Below, one piece after another: positions 43,499-55,668 of a DNA stretch of 64,000 nt. The notes beneath the pieces were generated by a model. That model ran no database searches and had not been told where the DNA came from. It worked only from the letters and a program-made list of their open reading frames with translations. The stretch is from Dreissena polymorpha. Lineage: Eukaryota > Mollusca > Bivalvia > Myida > Dreissenidae. The translations under genes were made by a program, and so were the position numbers. Where the stretch lies: contig NC_068355.1 of NCBI RefSeq assembly GCF_020536995.1, forward strand, positions 126,361,472-126,425,471, given 5' to 3'. Each line of letters starts with the position of its first letter. Positions within the stretch are counted from its first letter, which is position 1.

Positions 43499-43637
43499 GG
43501 AATTGAAATACACATGATTTTCATGTTAAACTTTTGTTCTGCCAGAAAAGCGAGCGAACGGCATATTTTGAATTGAAATGCACATGAGTGTCGTGTTCAA
43601 CCTTTGTTCTGTCAGAAAAGCGAGCGAACGGCATTCT
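43499..43637. repeat. ~69-bp direct repeat, two copies
   Basis: GAATTGAAATACACATGA ... CAGAAAAGCGAGCGAACGGC occurs at 43499-43568 and 43569-43637 with about ten differences. Confidence 0.8.
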
Positions 43638-44759
43638 GAATGAACACCGTCACGAAATCCTCGTAAAGAAAATAACACTCTGATACATTGATTTGCAAAA
43701 CGAGAGCGTACTAGCTAAACTGACTTTGTCATTTCTTCTTTTTTAAATTGTTTCCTCCAAAAATATTGATGTAAGAGTGAAAAAACCGTACATATGTATA
43801 TCAACCAGCACGTGAACCCGTGCACCTAAATCATATTTTATTCGACAAAAGTTGAATTGGGGCTATCCGTGTCCTACGGACTCTGTCCGAGATCTAGTTT
43901 ACTTCACTCTTAAGTGCCCTGTACATCCCGCGTATTTTCGGATGTAAGATAAAGATAAACGTGACTTCACAGGATCACACACTCTTTAATCAATATATAT
44001 TTAAGGATTATTTCCGGAATGTATCACAACTATTTAAAATCATCAGGATTTGAACAGATTTACATCCGGGTATTAAACCATGTACATGCCACTTTCCTGC
44101 CATCAGATTGCACTAAATTTACTAAAATTGGAAATCAGATATAAAAACTTTCACAAGTATTTTGTTTTTAGTTTAGAAAGCATGTTCTTGTTTTTAAGTA
44201 TCAAACAAACAAACTCGAGGTCAAACACAGATTTCGATCATCAATTCGAATCCTTTTTGCTTCTACAAATGCTTCTTGACATTGTCCACAGTTAGGCTGC
44301 GCATTTATTTTGCAATATCAGTACAACAATATCCTAACCACTTCAGTTCCTCGTGTTTTATACACCTTTGTTGTACTAAGTTACATTTTTCTATCTTTGA
44401 TTTAATTTAAAAAAAACAAAACAATTGTGACTGAGTATATTGTGTGCGTAAAATCCGGACAAACAATCGTGTTTAAGAGATCCGTAATGTTGGTATGAAA
44501 AGAAGGTCACGGACCATGGTTGTTGAATCGCCTACTATGCTGTTAATTCCGGTAAAATTGAAATAACGCTATTTTAATATTATTTGTAAGTTTAATATAT
44601 CCTCTTAAGTTTTCTGTCCAATTATCTTAATTTAAATCTTAAAACATAATAAACTTGGCAAGAAAAACGCCCTTATTTAGTTTTTTTATATTTTGCTTTT
44701 TTAAGCTGTAACCAGGCGCGCTGGACACTATTTGTATATATTGCATGCACAACAAACTC
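43638..44759. other. No gene recognised
   Basis: AT-rich intergenic sequence; no pattern assigned. Confidence 0.4.
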
Positions 44760-45760
44760 CAATGCCATTCTTACGAGCGCTGCAAAATTATATATCGCTT
44801 ACTAGTATAATTGCAAAATTATATCGCGCTTACTTGTATTGCAAAATTAAATCGCGCTGACTAGTATTGCCAATTATATCGTGTTTACTTGCTCTGCAAA
44901 ATTAAATCGCGCTTATTGGCGCTGCAAAATTATATTACGCTTACTAGGTCTGCATAATTATAACGCGCTCACTAGCATTGTAAAATTATATCGCGCATAC
45001 GAGCGCTGCAAAATAATATCGCTCTTATAAGCGATGCACAATTGTATTGCTTTCACTAGCACTGCAAAATTATATTGCGCTTTCTAGAATTGCAAAATTA
45101 TATCGCGCTTACTAGCGCTGCAAAATTAGATTGCTATCTCTAGCGCTGCAAAATAATTTCGCCTTTACTAGCTCTGCAAAATGATATCGCGTTTGCTAGC
45201 TCTGCAAAATTATATTACTTTCACCAGCTCTGCACAAACGTTTTTTCTAACAAGCTCTGCAAAATTATATCGCACTTACTGGTGCTGCGAAGCTATGTCG
45301 CGCTTAGTAGTGCTGCAAAATTATATCGCGCTAACTAGTGCTGCAAAATTGTATTGCGCTTACTAGCACTGCAAAATTATATCGCTTTCACTAGCTCTGC
45401 ACAATTGTATTGCTCTTACTAGCAATGCAAAATTATAACGCGCTTACTAGCTTTGCAAAATTACATCACGCTTACTAGCTTTGACAAATCATATCACTCT
45501 TACTAGCTCTGTAAAATTTCATTGCTCTTACTAGCTCTGCAAAGTTATGGCGCTTGATAGAACTGCAAACTTATATCGCGCTAAATAGCGTTGCAAAATT
45601 ATATTGCTTTTACAAGCGCTGCGCAAGCGTATCTCTCTGCAAAATTATATCGCGCTTACTAGTGAGTTCACTATTGCTTACTTTGTAAAATTATATCGCT
45701 CTTACTAATTCTGCAAGATTATATGGCTCTTACTAGCTCTGCAAAAAACACACATAAAAA
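44760..45760. repeat. 28-bp minisatellite, about 35 units
   Basis: Unit of the type GCGCTTACTAGC + (A/G)CTGCAAAATTATATC. Units vary mostly at ATATCGC/ATTGCGC and at the ACTAGC junction. GCGC/TCGCGC motifs make it CpG-bearing in an AT-rich background. Confidence 0.9.
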
Positions 45761-45936
45761 ACAGGACTATTTCCATGTATTTTAGTCCTTCCATAAAGTA
45801 TTTTTTAATTAGTTCATTTCTGGTGAGAACATTTCCAGAATGTGGTATATTTAACGGAACTACGACCTCTACGCATAAAACTGTAGATGTATATAGCAAC
45901 AGCTTTATGAATATAGCATTTGCCATGTTTTTAGTT

Positions 45937-46006
45937 TTAAGCAGCATCACTGAACAGTTTCTCAGCCTCCTCTTGGATACGCTTGCACTCAACTATGTGA
46001 TAATCT
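45937..46006 (-). CDS. Possible 3'-terminal exon, unassigned gene
   Basis: On the minus strand an acceptor (TTATTTCCAG) is followed by one base completing a codon and then DYHIVECKRIQEEAEKLFSD plus AA and a stop. The peptide is a charged amphipathic helix typical of real coding sequence, and the acceptor is good. I do not recognise the protein. No upstream exon ending in the matching phase was identified; candidates lie at higher coordinates on the same strand (46528, 50747). Confidence 0.35.
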
Positions 46007-46527
46007 CTGGAAATAAACATGCATCACATTTAAACATCTTCACATTTTTAACATCTTGAGCGTACCTGCATACAAGTAACCATGATCCGACACTTGAGTA
46101 AGATAATTATACAGTAAATTTTAATACTTTACTTTACTTTAAACATATTTTATTTCCAGATAATGACATTATACAAATATATACATTGGTCCATACATAC
46201 AAAATGGAAAAAGGGTTAGACCTGAAGTTCTTCAACAATATCGGGGGTCCTTCCCTTGCGATAGTTTTAACATGTTGAAATGGTGACAGATTTACATAAA
46301 ATATTAATCATGTCATTTACACAGTATATACACTTGGGAACATAAATCTCAATAAGTATATTTATTATATGATGACATTAGTAAATTTTAATGATTTCGT
46401 TCAGCCACTGGCCGAGGCCCATTTTCCAGAATTTAACCAGCCGGCGATAAATAAACTACAAACAGAAGGACCAGAGTCAAACTAAAATGAAAAGATAAAA
46501 ACGGTGGCTTCTTCAGAAGCAAGCTGA

Positions 46528-46619
46528 TTACAAAGCTCGATCTAGCAAATTTGTTATTTGTTCGCTATCTTTGAACATTTTCTGAATTTCATTTTCCTCA
46601 CTTATTTCAAATGCGTAAA
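46528..46619 (-). CDS. Possible terminal exon, unassigned gene
   Basis: A TATAGTTTTCAG acceptor on the minus strand precedes YAFEISEENEIQKMFKDSEQ plus ITNLLDRAL and a stop. It is lysine/glutamate-rich, which can arise by chance in AT-rich DNA. A donor-like GTAAGTGG lies only 33 bases upstream of it, too close for a usual intron. Confidence 0.22.
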
Positions 46620-47122
46620 CTGAAAACTATATTTTAATAAAGCTCCACTTACTTGCATCCACCTTTACAATATAAACGAAAACTCGTGTTTTGCGTCTTG
46701 ATTGTCGATGATCAAAATGGCCGATTGCCGCGAAAGACAGTAGCTCATAACAAATGAATAATAACTAATAAGTAATAACAAATAACTCGTAACAAGTAAC
46801 AAAAAATGTCTCTCCAGGGCTTCCGTACATCTGCGCTTGCTGAACACTTAGTTTGGTTGGGAAAAGAAAGCGGACATACGAGGTATCATTAGTGTGGTAT
46901 AGCTTGCACTGGCCACGCCTACTATCAGGACACGCCTCCGGCATGAATGCCTCTTTGATAGCATGTTCAGAGACAGACTGTTTTTGTATGCTTGACGAGT
47001 ACGGATGTAAATAAAACCAGTATAACTTTCAATGGTGTTTGTTCCTTAAATGGAGTGCCTTTAATGGTGATAAATAGTGTATTCTGTAAAAGAAACACTA
47101 CAATTAGAACTCGCCGAAGAAA

Positions 47123-47155
47123 ATGGCGTTTACAATTAATCACAATAATAAGCAA
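47123..47155 (+). CDS. Possible first coding exon (MAFTINHNNKQ)
   Basis: GAAGAAAATGGCG gives a good start context. The 11-codon frame ends in phase 0 at a strong donor, CAA-GTAAGT. The next phase-0 exon I can propose downstream on this strand is 57282 of the lipoxygenase, but the PLAT start would then be missing, so the link is weak. Confidence 0.3.
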
Positions 47156-47775
47156 GTAAGTTATTTTATTTATATATATTTATATATATATATGTTCATC
47201 TTTTGAACACGAATAAAGGTGTAAAAATATTAACGTATGGTGGTTTTCCCTTTTATTATTGTTAAATTTGAGTTGCAATGCTATGAGGTTAAATTTTATT
47301 TACACTTACATGTATATGTATAATGCTTATTGCTGGGCCAAGTGTGAGGTTGAGCGTTTTAAAACCTGTTTAAACTTCCAGTGCTATGCATTGACTGTTC
47401 CAAGGCTGTGACCCCAGCTTTATTTTACTATGTTTGTATGTTGGTTCGTATTGTGCCGTTCTGTTTTGGCAATTTGTCTCTTTCCTTCAATAAAGGAACA
47501 CGAAATTGTGTATAATAAGAATGTAATACTGGAGTTTATCTTCTTGATATAGTGAACAGTTATTTATTCATTTTAACGTACTGCTGCATTTGTACTTCTT
47601 TATATATTTAGCAACACTGAATTAAATATCATTATTTACAATAATGAACACGCAGGTCTGTGAGCTTTTGAAGGCTATTCAGTAATAATGCTCGTCTCCG
47701 TTTTTCGCAACGTTATCCTTGAATATGAATGAATATTGAGACTACAGAGAGAAGATTCTTGTAGTACGCACTGCC

Positions 47776-48292
47776 TTAAAGGGGCCTTTTCACAGATTTT
47801 GGCATTTTTTAACTTATTCATTATATGCTTTATATTGATAAATGTAAACATTGGATCGTAAAAGCTTCAGTAAAAAATCAAGAATAAAATTAAAAAAAGG
47901 AAAAGAACATTGCCCGGAGCAGGATTCGAACCAGTGACCCCTGGAGTCCTGCCAGAGTCCTGAAGTAAAAACGCTTTAGCCTACTGAGCTATTCCGCCGA
48001 GTACACATACTTGACGTATTTTATACCTAATATAAGCAATCTTCGTAGTTCCACAAAATTTAACGACAAAAACAGAACTCGCCAAATTATTCAATCGTTT
48101 CGCGTTGCAACGCTTTATAATTTTTAGGTTTTAAAATCGTCAAAAGATGCATATAATGGCTATATTAGACCATGGTAAATGTTCATTATTACTGTTTCCT
48201 CACAAATATCATAACTAAAACGAAAATTTGCGAATCTGAAACAACTTTTTTCAATTTTGTCAATTTACGAAAGCGTGAAAAGATCCCTTTAA
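47776..48292 (-). mobile_element. 517-bp TTAA-flanked element carrying a tRNA-like promoter, copy 1
   Basis: Ends read TTAAAGGGGCCTTTTCAC and, in reverse from the other side, TTAAAGGGATCTTTTCAC. The flanks TGCC and GGCA around the two TTAA suggest the empty site TGCCTTAAGGCA. A tRNA-like stretch lies at 47998-47911 on the minus strand, with A box TAGCTCAGTAGGC and B box GGTTCGAATCC. The element ends are inverted, yet the body is transcribable by RNA polymerase III, a MITE/SINE mixture. The tRNA-like part resembles tRNA-Leu (TTCAGG anticodon region, long variable part) but its acceptor stem does not pair well, so it is not a tRNA gene. Confidence 0.85.
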
Positions 48293-48480
48293 GGCATCGT
48301 TCAATGCAGTAACCGAAATTATATTTAGTTTTCAATAACACCCTTTATTTAGCTATAATACTAAATAAATAATACTAAAATTTGTGTGACTTACATTTTG
48401 GATATTAAGATTTTTTCTATGTTTAATGATTCTAAATGTTCGGACAGTTGCATTTCTTTTCACAATTGATCATAATTGCG

Positions 48481-48997
48481 TTAAAGGGATCTTTTCACGC
48501 TTTGGTAAATTGACAAAATTGAAAAAAGTTGTTTCAGATTCGCAAATTTTCGTCTTAGTTATGATATTTGTGAGGAAACAGTAATACTGAACATTTACCA
48601 TGGTCTAATATAGCCATTATATGCATCTTTTGACGATTTTAAAACCTAAAAATTATAAAGCGTTGCAACGCGAAACGATTGAATAATTTGGAGAGTTCTG
48701 TTTTTGTCGTTAAATTTTGTGAAACTACGGAGATTGCTTATATAAGGTATAAAATACGTTCAGTATATGTACTCGGCGGAATAGCTCAGTAGGCTAAAGC
48801 GTTTTTACTTCAGGACTCTGGCAGGACTCCAGGGGTCACTGGTTCGAAACCTGGTCCGGGCAATGTTCTTTTCCTTTTTTTAATTTTATTCTTGATTTTT
48901 TACTGGAGCTTTTACGATCCAATGTTTACATTTATCGATATAAAGCATTTAATGAATAAGTTAAAAAATGCCAAAATCTGTGAAAAGGCCCCTTTAA
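48481..48997 (+). mobile_element. 517-bp TTAA-flanked element carrying a tRNA-like promoter, copy 2
   Basis: Same length and ends as copy 1, in the opposite orientation, 188 bp away. The tRNA-like part is 48775-48862, with GGTTCGAAACC as the B box (one change from copy 1). By eye the copies differ at only a few percent of positions. Together they could pair over half a kilobase. TTAA on both sides fits piggyBac-type insertion; this is inferred from the target only. Confidence 0.85.
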
Positions 48998-49589
48998 TCC
49001 CTCACACATCATGCATGTGTTTGTCACAACCAGGTGACGGCAATAAAACGTGGCAGATGAATACGATAAGCTTGTGAACCGTCATATTTGCTTTATTTCT
49101 GTTAATAGACATGTGTACTTTTTAAAGGCAATGATTTCACCCGGTAGGTTAATGTAGTTACGCAATTGAAATGACGTTCGTAAGGCAACCAAGAAGTTCA
49201 AAAAAGTGCTTAATATTTTCACAGTTTTGTGTTTTATATTATTCCCCGAACAACCATTTGCTTTCAATTAGACCCAATTATGTTGATCTCAATGCTTTTG
49301 AAAGTAGATTATTGTTGGTTAATGTCTGTTTAGTAATATCAATTTATTTTTGCAAAGGCAACAGGCCTTCGCTCTTAATATGGAGCGTTAAACATAGGCT
49401 CGTTGTATAGACCGGGTAATGTTTTGTGTGTGTGTTTTGAAGTTAATGAGGTCCTTCCGCGCCTAAGGCTGCATTGTGAATGGACCCTGAGTGTGTTCTA
49501 GTTGAAAATACTATTTAAAGTTTGGACGTTTTTAATTACAGCTGCATTCATTTTGAGTTAATTTAATTTAATTAATAGTTATTATTTGT

Positions 49590-49780
49590 TGCTGATCGAT
49601 TACAAATTTTGGTATGGTCTTGTGTTGTGAGGGTAATCCGGAGTAAACGGAGAAAACATCACCTATCCGATATGGTGACCACCAACCAAACTCACATGCT
49701 TCTGGGAACGGGGATTGAACCCAGGTCGCCTGGGTGAGTTGTGCGTGAACCAACCACTGCGCTAACCGGACCGCTAACCA
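49590..49780 (-). mobile_element. tRNA-derived SINE, family B
   Basis: Minus strand: TCCGGTTAGCGCAGTGG (A box) then CTGGGTTCAATCCCC (B box), followed by a body with GATGTTTTCTCCG...ACTCCGG and CCCTCACAACACAAGACC. That body resembles the central domain I recall from MetaSINEs of invertebrates. The end is AT-rich. Confidence 0.75.
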
Positions 49781-50746
49781 GTTGACTGTTGGAATTTATA
49801 ATAAGGATTTTCTCCTTGTTGGCAAAGCATGGGTAACAGTTACATAAATCATGCATGTGTACATGCATACATGCATGGGTTAAGTCAATTAATTATAACG
49901 AAACTACGAAATAAAGATTATAAACTTATAAAGCGTTATTAACAGGTATATTATGTAACACCAATATTGGATATATTTATAAAGGTACGTTTATACAAAT
50001 AAGTGATATAAATGTAAATAAGCATCACATTGAAGGTTGACTCAAAAATACATTTTGACAATTTCACTTTGTAACGAATTGAAAATAAAGCTTTTAAGCT
50101 TTCTATTCATGCTCAGGGTATTCAATGAATTAAATTACAGACAGCAAACACAAATGTAGGAATCTTGAACATCTAGATGTCAGTTACGTAAACGTTCATG
50201 CAATTATCAATGTACCGACCTTGCTAGCGTGATTTATTTTTCATGAACACTCAAAGGTGTAAGAGGTGCATTGGGTCAACGATAAAGCAAAGCCATATAC
50301 AAAACAAAGTACATCACAATATTTGAAAATGATATTAATTTTCCTTTACGTTGGATGATACAAATGACGCTTTTAACGTACACGTGAAGTCATTTTAAAT
50401 ACGGACACTTAATATAACTAGTTTAATAAGATCTGTATGGTTCAGGTCTACAAACGACATACTCAATGTTCCATATAGTAATAAAATATTAAGTAACAGT
50501 TCAGGTAACATGGGCCTTAACTTTTACTTCAATATTTGTTTTCTAAATAATGAGCCATTTTGTCTTATTGTTACGATGTTTGGTAAATAGGTCAAAACAG
50601 GAGGGAGTTGAGTTTTAGTCAAGATCCAATAAAAGACGTATTTTTGTTGATAAGAAGAAATTTATTTTTAAGAAAATTCCCTAAAGTCGTAAACACATCG
50701 GTTTCATAGTAATACTCCCATTTTATAAACCATTTTATATTATGCG
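49781..50746. other. No gene recognised
   Basis: AT-rich; a CATGCATG-rich patch at 49850-49880. Nothing else was seen. Confidence 0.4.
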
Positions 50747-50917
50747 TTAAGCAACAATGATTTTGGAAACTTTTCGAACACTTTTCTTGTAATATTTACA
50801 TAAATTTTGAAAGAATGCGGAACTGACTGACTGCACGTCACATGTGTAAAACAATCGTGATACATCGGCTATCTCGGATTCCTCTGTAAGATAGGCCTCG
50901 TGGCTAACGGTCGCCAT
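50747..50917 (-). CDS. Possible start of a minus-strand gene (56-codon frame)
   Basis: AATATGGCGACC at 50917 has a good start context and matches the YY1-like AATATGGCG element common just after animal transcription starts. The frame begins MATVSHEAYLTEESEIADVS, then RLFYTCDVQSV, and stays open to 50747. A donor-like TTTAT-GTAAAT within it (near 50788) could end a first exon. The composition is coding-like but the protein is not recognised. Confidence 0.35.
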   Translation of the reverse strand: MATVSHEAYLTEESEIADVSRLFYTCDVQSVSSAFFQNLCKYYKKSVRKVSKIIVA

Positions 50918-51724
50918 ATTGCCTTGTATTACTACTTTACTACCCAAAAGGTTGTCAGTCTATTGTTATGAGGCTGTATACGATGCGCGTTGAAATAGCG
51001 CCAAACTTTTTACCGAAACTTTGATATTAAGAGCACTATTAACGTTCATTTGTGTTGCATTTTGACCTATTATCCAAGTGATTTACTTTTCCATTATTAT
51101 TTAATCACCCTATCATCCAATTTTTAAGATGAAATTACGGTGTTTACAAAACCAACCAAACCGAAAGTGAAACTGGATGCATTACGTTTCGCGATGTAAA
51201 CATTAAATATTTGTTCAGTTTGAGGAAGCGAATCGATAATAGACGTTGGAATATGTATGCAATACAGACTATCATTGCCGATTGTAGTACTGGCTAAAAA
51301 ATACTTTTTATGACAGGTCATGTATAGAACGTTAATCAAATAGTGACCATAAATCACTACAAATGTCTGCGTTGTTCATTAATATAATTAATGCACGTTT
51401 CTGATCTAATTGCCTGTATCTAGTTGTAATTACCATGATATTGATAAAAATAAACGTTTTTTTCATAAATTAACATTACATGTTTTATTTTTATCATTTA
51501 GGGAATAAATAATTGTATCATTATCATCATTAAATATTCTGAAAATAATCTAAATTATCATGATTACTTTAAAGTAGAATTTTTAAATTTTACTCATTAT
51601 TTTTAATGAATTTCCACATTTGCTTGATTCAAAATAAAACGTATTAATAAGGGTTTCAGTTGTTAGTTTTAACCCATTTTTAGTTCGATTAAATTTAAAT
51701 TACTAACTACGTACATGTATGTGA

Positions 51725-51860
51725 AATGCTCTTGAGTTCGTGTACTTAGGTGTCTCTTGGAGATTTCTTAAGAATGCTCCCACACTGGGGATCAAACCAG
51801 TGACCTCCAGATCATTAGGTGGACACCACATCCATTACACATCAGCGACCTTTAATTAGT
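51725..51860 (-). mobile_element. tRNA-derived SINE, family A
   Basis: Third copy: minus strand TGTGTAATGGATGTGG, CTGGTTTGATCCCC (B box) and CTCCAAGAGACACC, ending near GAACTCAAGAGCATTTC. Confidence 0.65.
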
Positions 51861-52922
51861 AATTTACTTTAGTATTGCAGCATTATATAATATAATGTTG
51901 CTACATATTTTTGGAAAATGATTAATGTGCAGTACTAAATAAATCTAAATGCATACAATTTTAATTGTGCATATTGTGTGATTATTAGTTACAAATTCCC
52001 TTTTTACATGTATACTGGATTATGAAAGACTGATAAACATAAAATTGACAACTCATCTCCCCAACGATACTAAGTGTGGCTCATTCTCAGAACAAACCCA
52101 TAGTCAGTGAGAAAACTACAGTGTCAAAAGACCACTTGATTGTGACAATTATGGCTGACCAAGCAAATGTTATCATTTAAAATAAAGAAAACTTCCAGTT
52201 CAATATACATTTTATACCAATTATGACATTGACCAACACAGAAAATAATTATAAGGTTGATTTTCCCAAAATTGACTGTTACAATTGGATACTGTTTTAA
52301 GCTTCTATATATATATATATATATACATATATAATAATATCTTTTTATCGATGGTCAATCAATTTAAGTTTAACTAATATATACATACACATTATATACA
52401 TGTGTATGCTTTGATTTTTTTCTATTGAAGCCAAATTAATATCCCATTAGATAGATAGATAATAGCACAACAGTATTCCTAGTTTGTCTGCAAGTACTGC
52501 AGAAATCATGGATTATTATTTTACTGAGTCAGCCTTAATCTTTATATTATAATTGTTAAAACAGATTAAGATGTGCATAATACAATTGAGGATGCATCAA
52601 GATTAAAAAATGGTACATGTATCAATTAATAAAGAATCAATAACAATAAGAAACTGTGCATTATTTTCAGTATTGTGTGAAAGGATTTGAAGTAATTATG
52701 TGTTTTTAAAATATGATTTATGCGAATTTGAATAAATATATAAAATTTAGTGATTTTCTCAGACAAAACTGGTAATTACATACTAAAGTATTCAGAATGT
52801 ATTATTGTAATATTCATTCGAATTTTTTAGTATTTATAGTAATTGCATATTTTATAATTCTGACAGCATTTATAAACTGTGTTCATGCAAGCATGAACAC
52901 GGTTTCATTTTTTGAGTATTTA
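51861..52922. other. No gene recognised
   Basis: AT-rich with a short (TA)n at about 52306-52332. No feature assigned. Confidence 0.4.
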
Positions 52923-54098
52923 AACAAGAGGGCCATGATGGCCCTGTATCGCTCCACTGCTGAAAAAAAGGCTGAAACAAATTTCTCTGCATGTGCAAAT
53001 ACTTAAATATAGGCCCTATTTAAGCACATGTACACTTTTGTGACCTTCTGGGCTGGGTCAAATTTAACCACAGGGGCATAATTTGAGCAAACGTTGTAGA
53101 GGACTACTATATCTCACTACATACAAAATGTGGTAGCCCTAGGTCCTAGAGTTAAGGACAAGAATATTTTTAAAGGTTTCACAAAATAAGCAAGATATAA
53201 GAGTATATAATGTTCAATTTTGTGACCCAAAGGGCATAATTTGAACAAACTTGGTAGAGGACTATAAGATGTTACTGCATACCAAATTTGGTAGCCATAG
53301 TCCAAATGGTTTTCGACAAGAAGATTTTTAAAGATTTCACAAAATAGGCGCTTTATAAGCGTTTATTCAATTTTGTGACCTCCCGGGGCAGGGTCAAAGT
53401 TGACCCCAGAGGCATTATTTGAACAAATTTGGTAGAGGTTTATTAGATGTCACTACATACCAAATTTGGTAGCCCTAGGCCCAATGGTTATGGACAACAA
53501 GATTTTTAAAGTTTTCACAAAATAGGCCCCATATAAGCGTATGTTCAGTTTTGTGACCCCGGGCAGGGTCAAATTTGACCCAAGGAGCATAATTTGAACA
53601 AACTTGGTAGAGAACTATTACATGCCACTACATACCAAATTTGGTAGCCCTAGGCCCAATAGTTATGGACGAGGAGATTTGTAAAGTTTTCACAAAATAT
53701 ACCCTATATAAGCATATGTTCAATTTTGTGACCCCCGGGGCAGGGTCAAATTTGACCCCAGGGGCATAATTTGAACAAATTTGGTAGAGGACTATTAGAT
53801 GTCTCTACATACCAAATTTGATAGCCCTGGGCCCAATGGTTATGGACGGGAGATTTTGAAAGTTTTCACAAAATAGGCCTTATATAAGCACATTTTCAAT
53901 TTTGTGACCCCCAGGGCAGAGCCAAATTTGACTCCAGGGGCATATTTTGAACAAATTTGAAAGAGGTTCACCCCAGGAACATTCCTAAGAAATTTCATCA
54001 GAATTGGACCAGTAGTTTAGGAGAAGAAGATGTTTAAAGGAGAAGTTAATGCACGGACGCACGATGGACACAGGACCTATGGCCAGTGGAGCTAAAAA
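52923..54098 (+). repeat. F1 element with ~6-unit tandem core
   Basis: Starts AACAAGAGGGCCATGATGGC (hairpin GGGCCATGATGGCCC) and ends GGCCAGTGGAGCTAAAAA. Units of 160-185 bp repeat CAATTTTGTGACCCC, GGGGCAGGGTCAAATTTG, GGGGCATAATTTGAACAAA, TTGGTAGAGGACTA, CATACCAAATTTGGTAGCCC and TTTCACAAAATAGGC. Not coding. Confidence 0.85.
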
Positions 54099-55668
54099 TC
54101 ACATTAAACATTTAGTTTTGATGTAAAATCAGTTTTTATATGCAAGTGTCTATTTCACTTATAAATTAAAACAGCATATTATTCAATATTGAAAAGATTA
54201 TTCCAAGCTTGATGTCATATTTCAACTTTGCATAGTGTAGTTAATTGAACCTTGTATTGAACTGTATGGGCAGCTATATTTTTTAATTTATGTATGTTGT
54301 ATTATACAAAATGCATTATTTCTACCACAAGTAGACCATATAAAGCCTACTGCTACTAAATAGGCACTGGTATGAATTTGACACTGTTTTTGATGCTCAT
54401 ACAAAACTTTAAATATCACTACACTTTAGTATATTAAATATTTTCAAGTTTTTGTTTAACATTTTTTGCAAAAAAAAGAGTGTCTTAATGCATTTGAAAA
54501 TATACTTAAAACAAACTAAAAATGCATTTTAACATACCTTTTTCCTGGTAAAGTGTATTTGGGATGATAAAAAATACACTTGAAGAGTATTAATGCTGGA
54601 AAAAATGCTGAAAAAAATACATTTGTTTCTGTTAGAAGTGTGTCTTGTCTGCATTTTTAAGTGTATTAAATGCACATCAAATGCAGATAAATACAATGCC
54701 AATACTGTTACATGTATTGTAATGGACATAAAATGCACTTTTTCTTGTAATTAAATGCTTCAGTGAATTGAAATAACCTTTTATCACGTTTTAACAATTA
54801 ATAATACCTTTTTATATACATTTTCGTTTGAAATGTGACACTTAAATGATTTTTGCACAACTAGTAAGAGATATAATTTGTGCTCATAATGCTTTATCAT
54901 TACACTATATAATATCATTTGTTGTATGAAAATTACCCGTAAAATTCATGTGAAAGCTTAAGAGATCAATAGAAGCGTGCTATATCCTGCTCCTTTTTAC
55001 ATGACTTGATGGTATTTAGTCCCCAATTCTAAATGGCTAAGGGAAAATTAATGTGAAGATTTGACAAATAAGTCTTTACTGGGATCCAATAGGCAGACTT
55101 TCGTATTACTTGTATTTAATTTAAAACATGATCTGAATTGCTCTTTGGCAAATCTTCGTTGGTCACAGTATTCAACTGAATTTTGTTCACTTTGTAGTGA
55201 TTATATTTTCTATATTTATCAGACAACATCTTTCTTCAAAAGTTTGACATGATTGCTTGGTTAATTTAGAAACAAGATCAATGCATCATAACATAAAATG
55301 AAAAAAAAAATGTGTAATAGTAAAAATGGCAGCAAAAAAGCACCAGATTATCTGCCTTAAATTTGAGACGATATGTTGATGTATTGGAATTTCTCATAAA
55401 TAATGTGTTCCATAGTTGTATAATTGTATAGTCGCATGCATGAGTGGTGTCAATGTCACAATACCAATTAAGGCCTATAATTTACTAAAACAATTTGAAG
55501 TTTGATGTGTGTTTTTTTTCAAGATCTCTTATATATATTTATATATATATATTGTTGAAAAGTTAACATGCAATAAGTTTACTGTAATTAAGTGACAAAT
55601 AGTTTTACTGATTTGGTTGGATGCATATATGCAGATATATCATGGTTTGTGCAGAGGACAGTAGCAAA
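54099..55668. other. No gene recognised
   Basis: AT-rich. 54470-54740 has several AAAATGCATTT/AAATGCACTT motifs in loose repetition. No exon was found. Confidence 0.4.

Noticed and set aside
44760-45760. CRISPR-like regular 28-bp repeats
   Set aside because: Units are contiguous and diverged, with no distinct spacers, in a eukaryotic genome; it is a minisatellite.
46190-46300. Exon reading TPDIVEELQ on the minus strand
   Set aside because: No matching acceptor, and the stretch resembles an interspersed repeat end; not supported.
47911-48862. Two tRNA genes (A and B boxes present)
   Set aside because: The acceptor and T stems do not pair properly and both lie at the same place inside repeated 517-bp elements.
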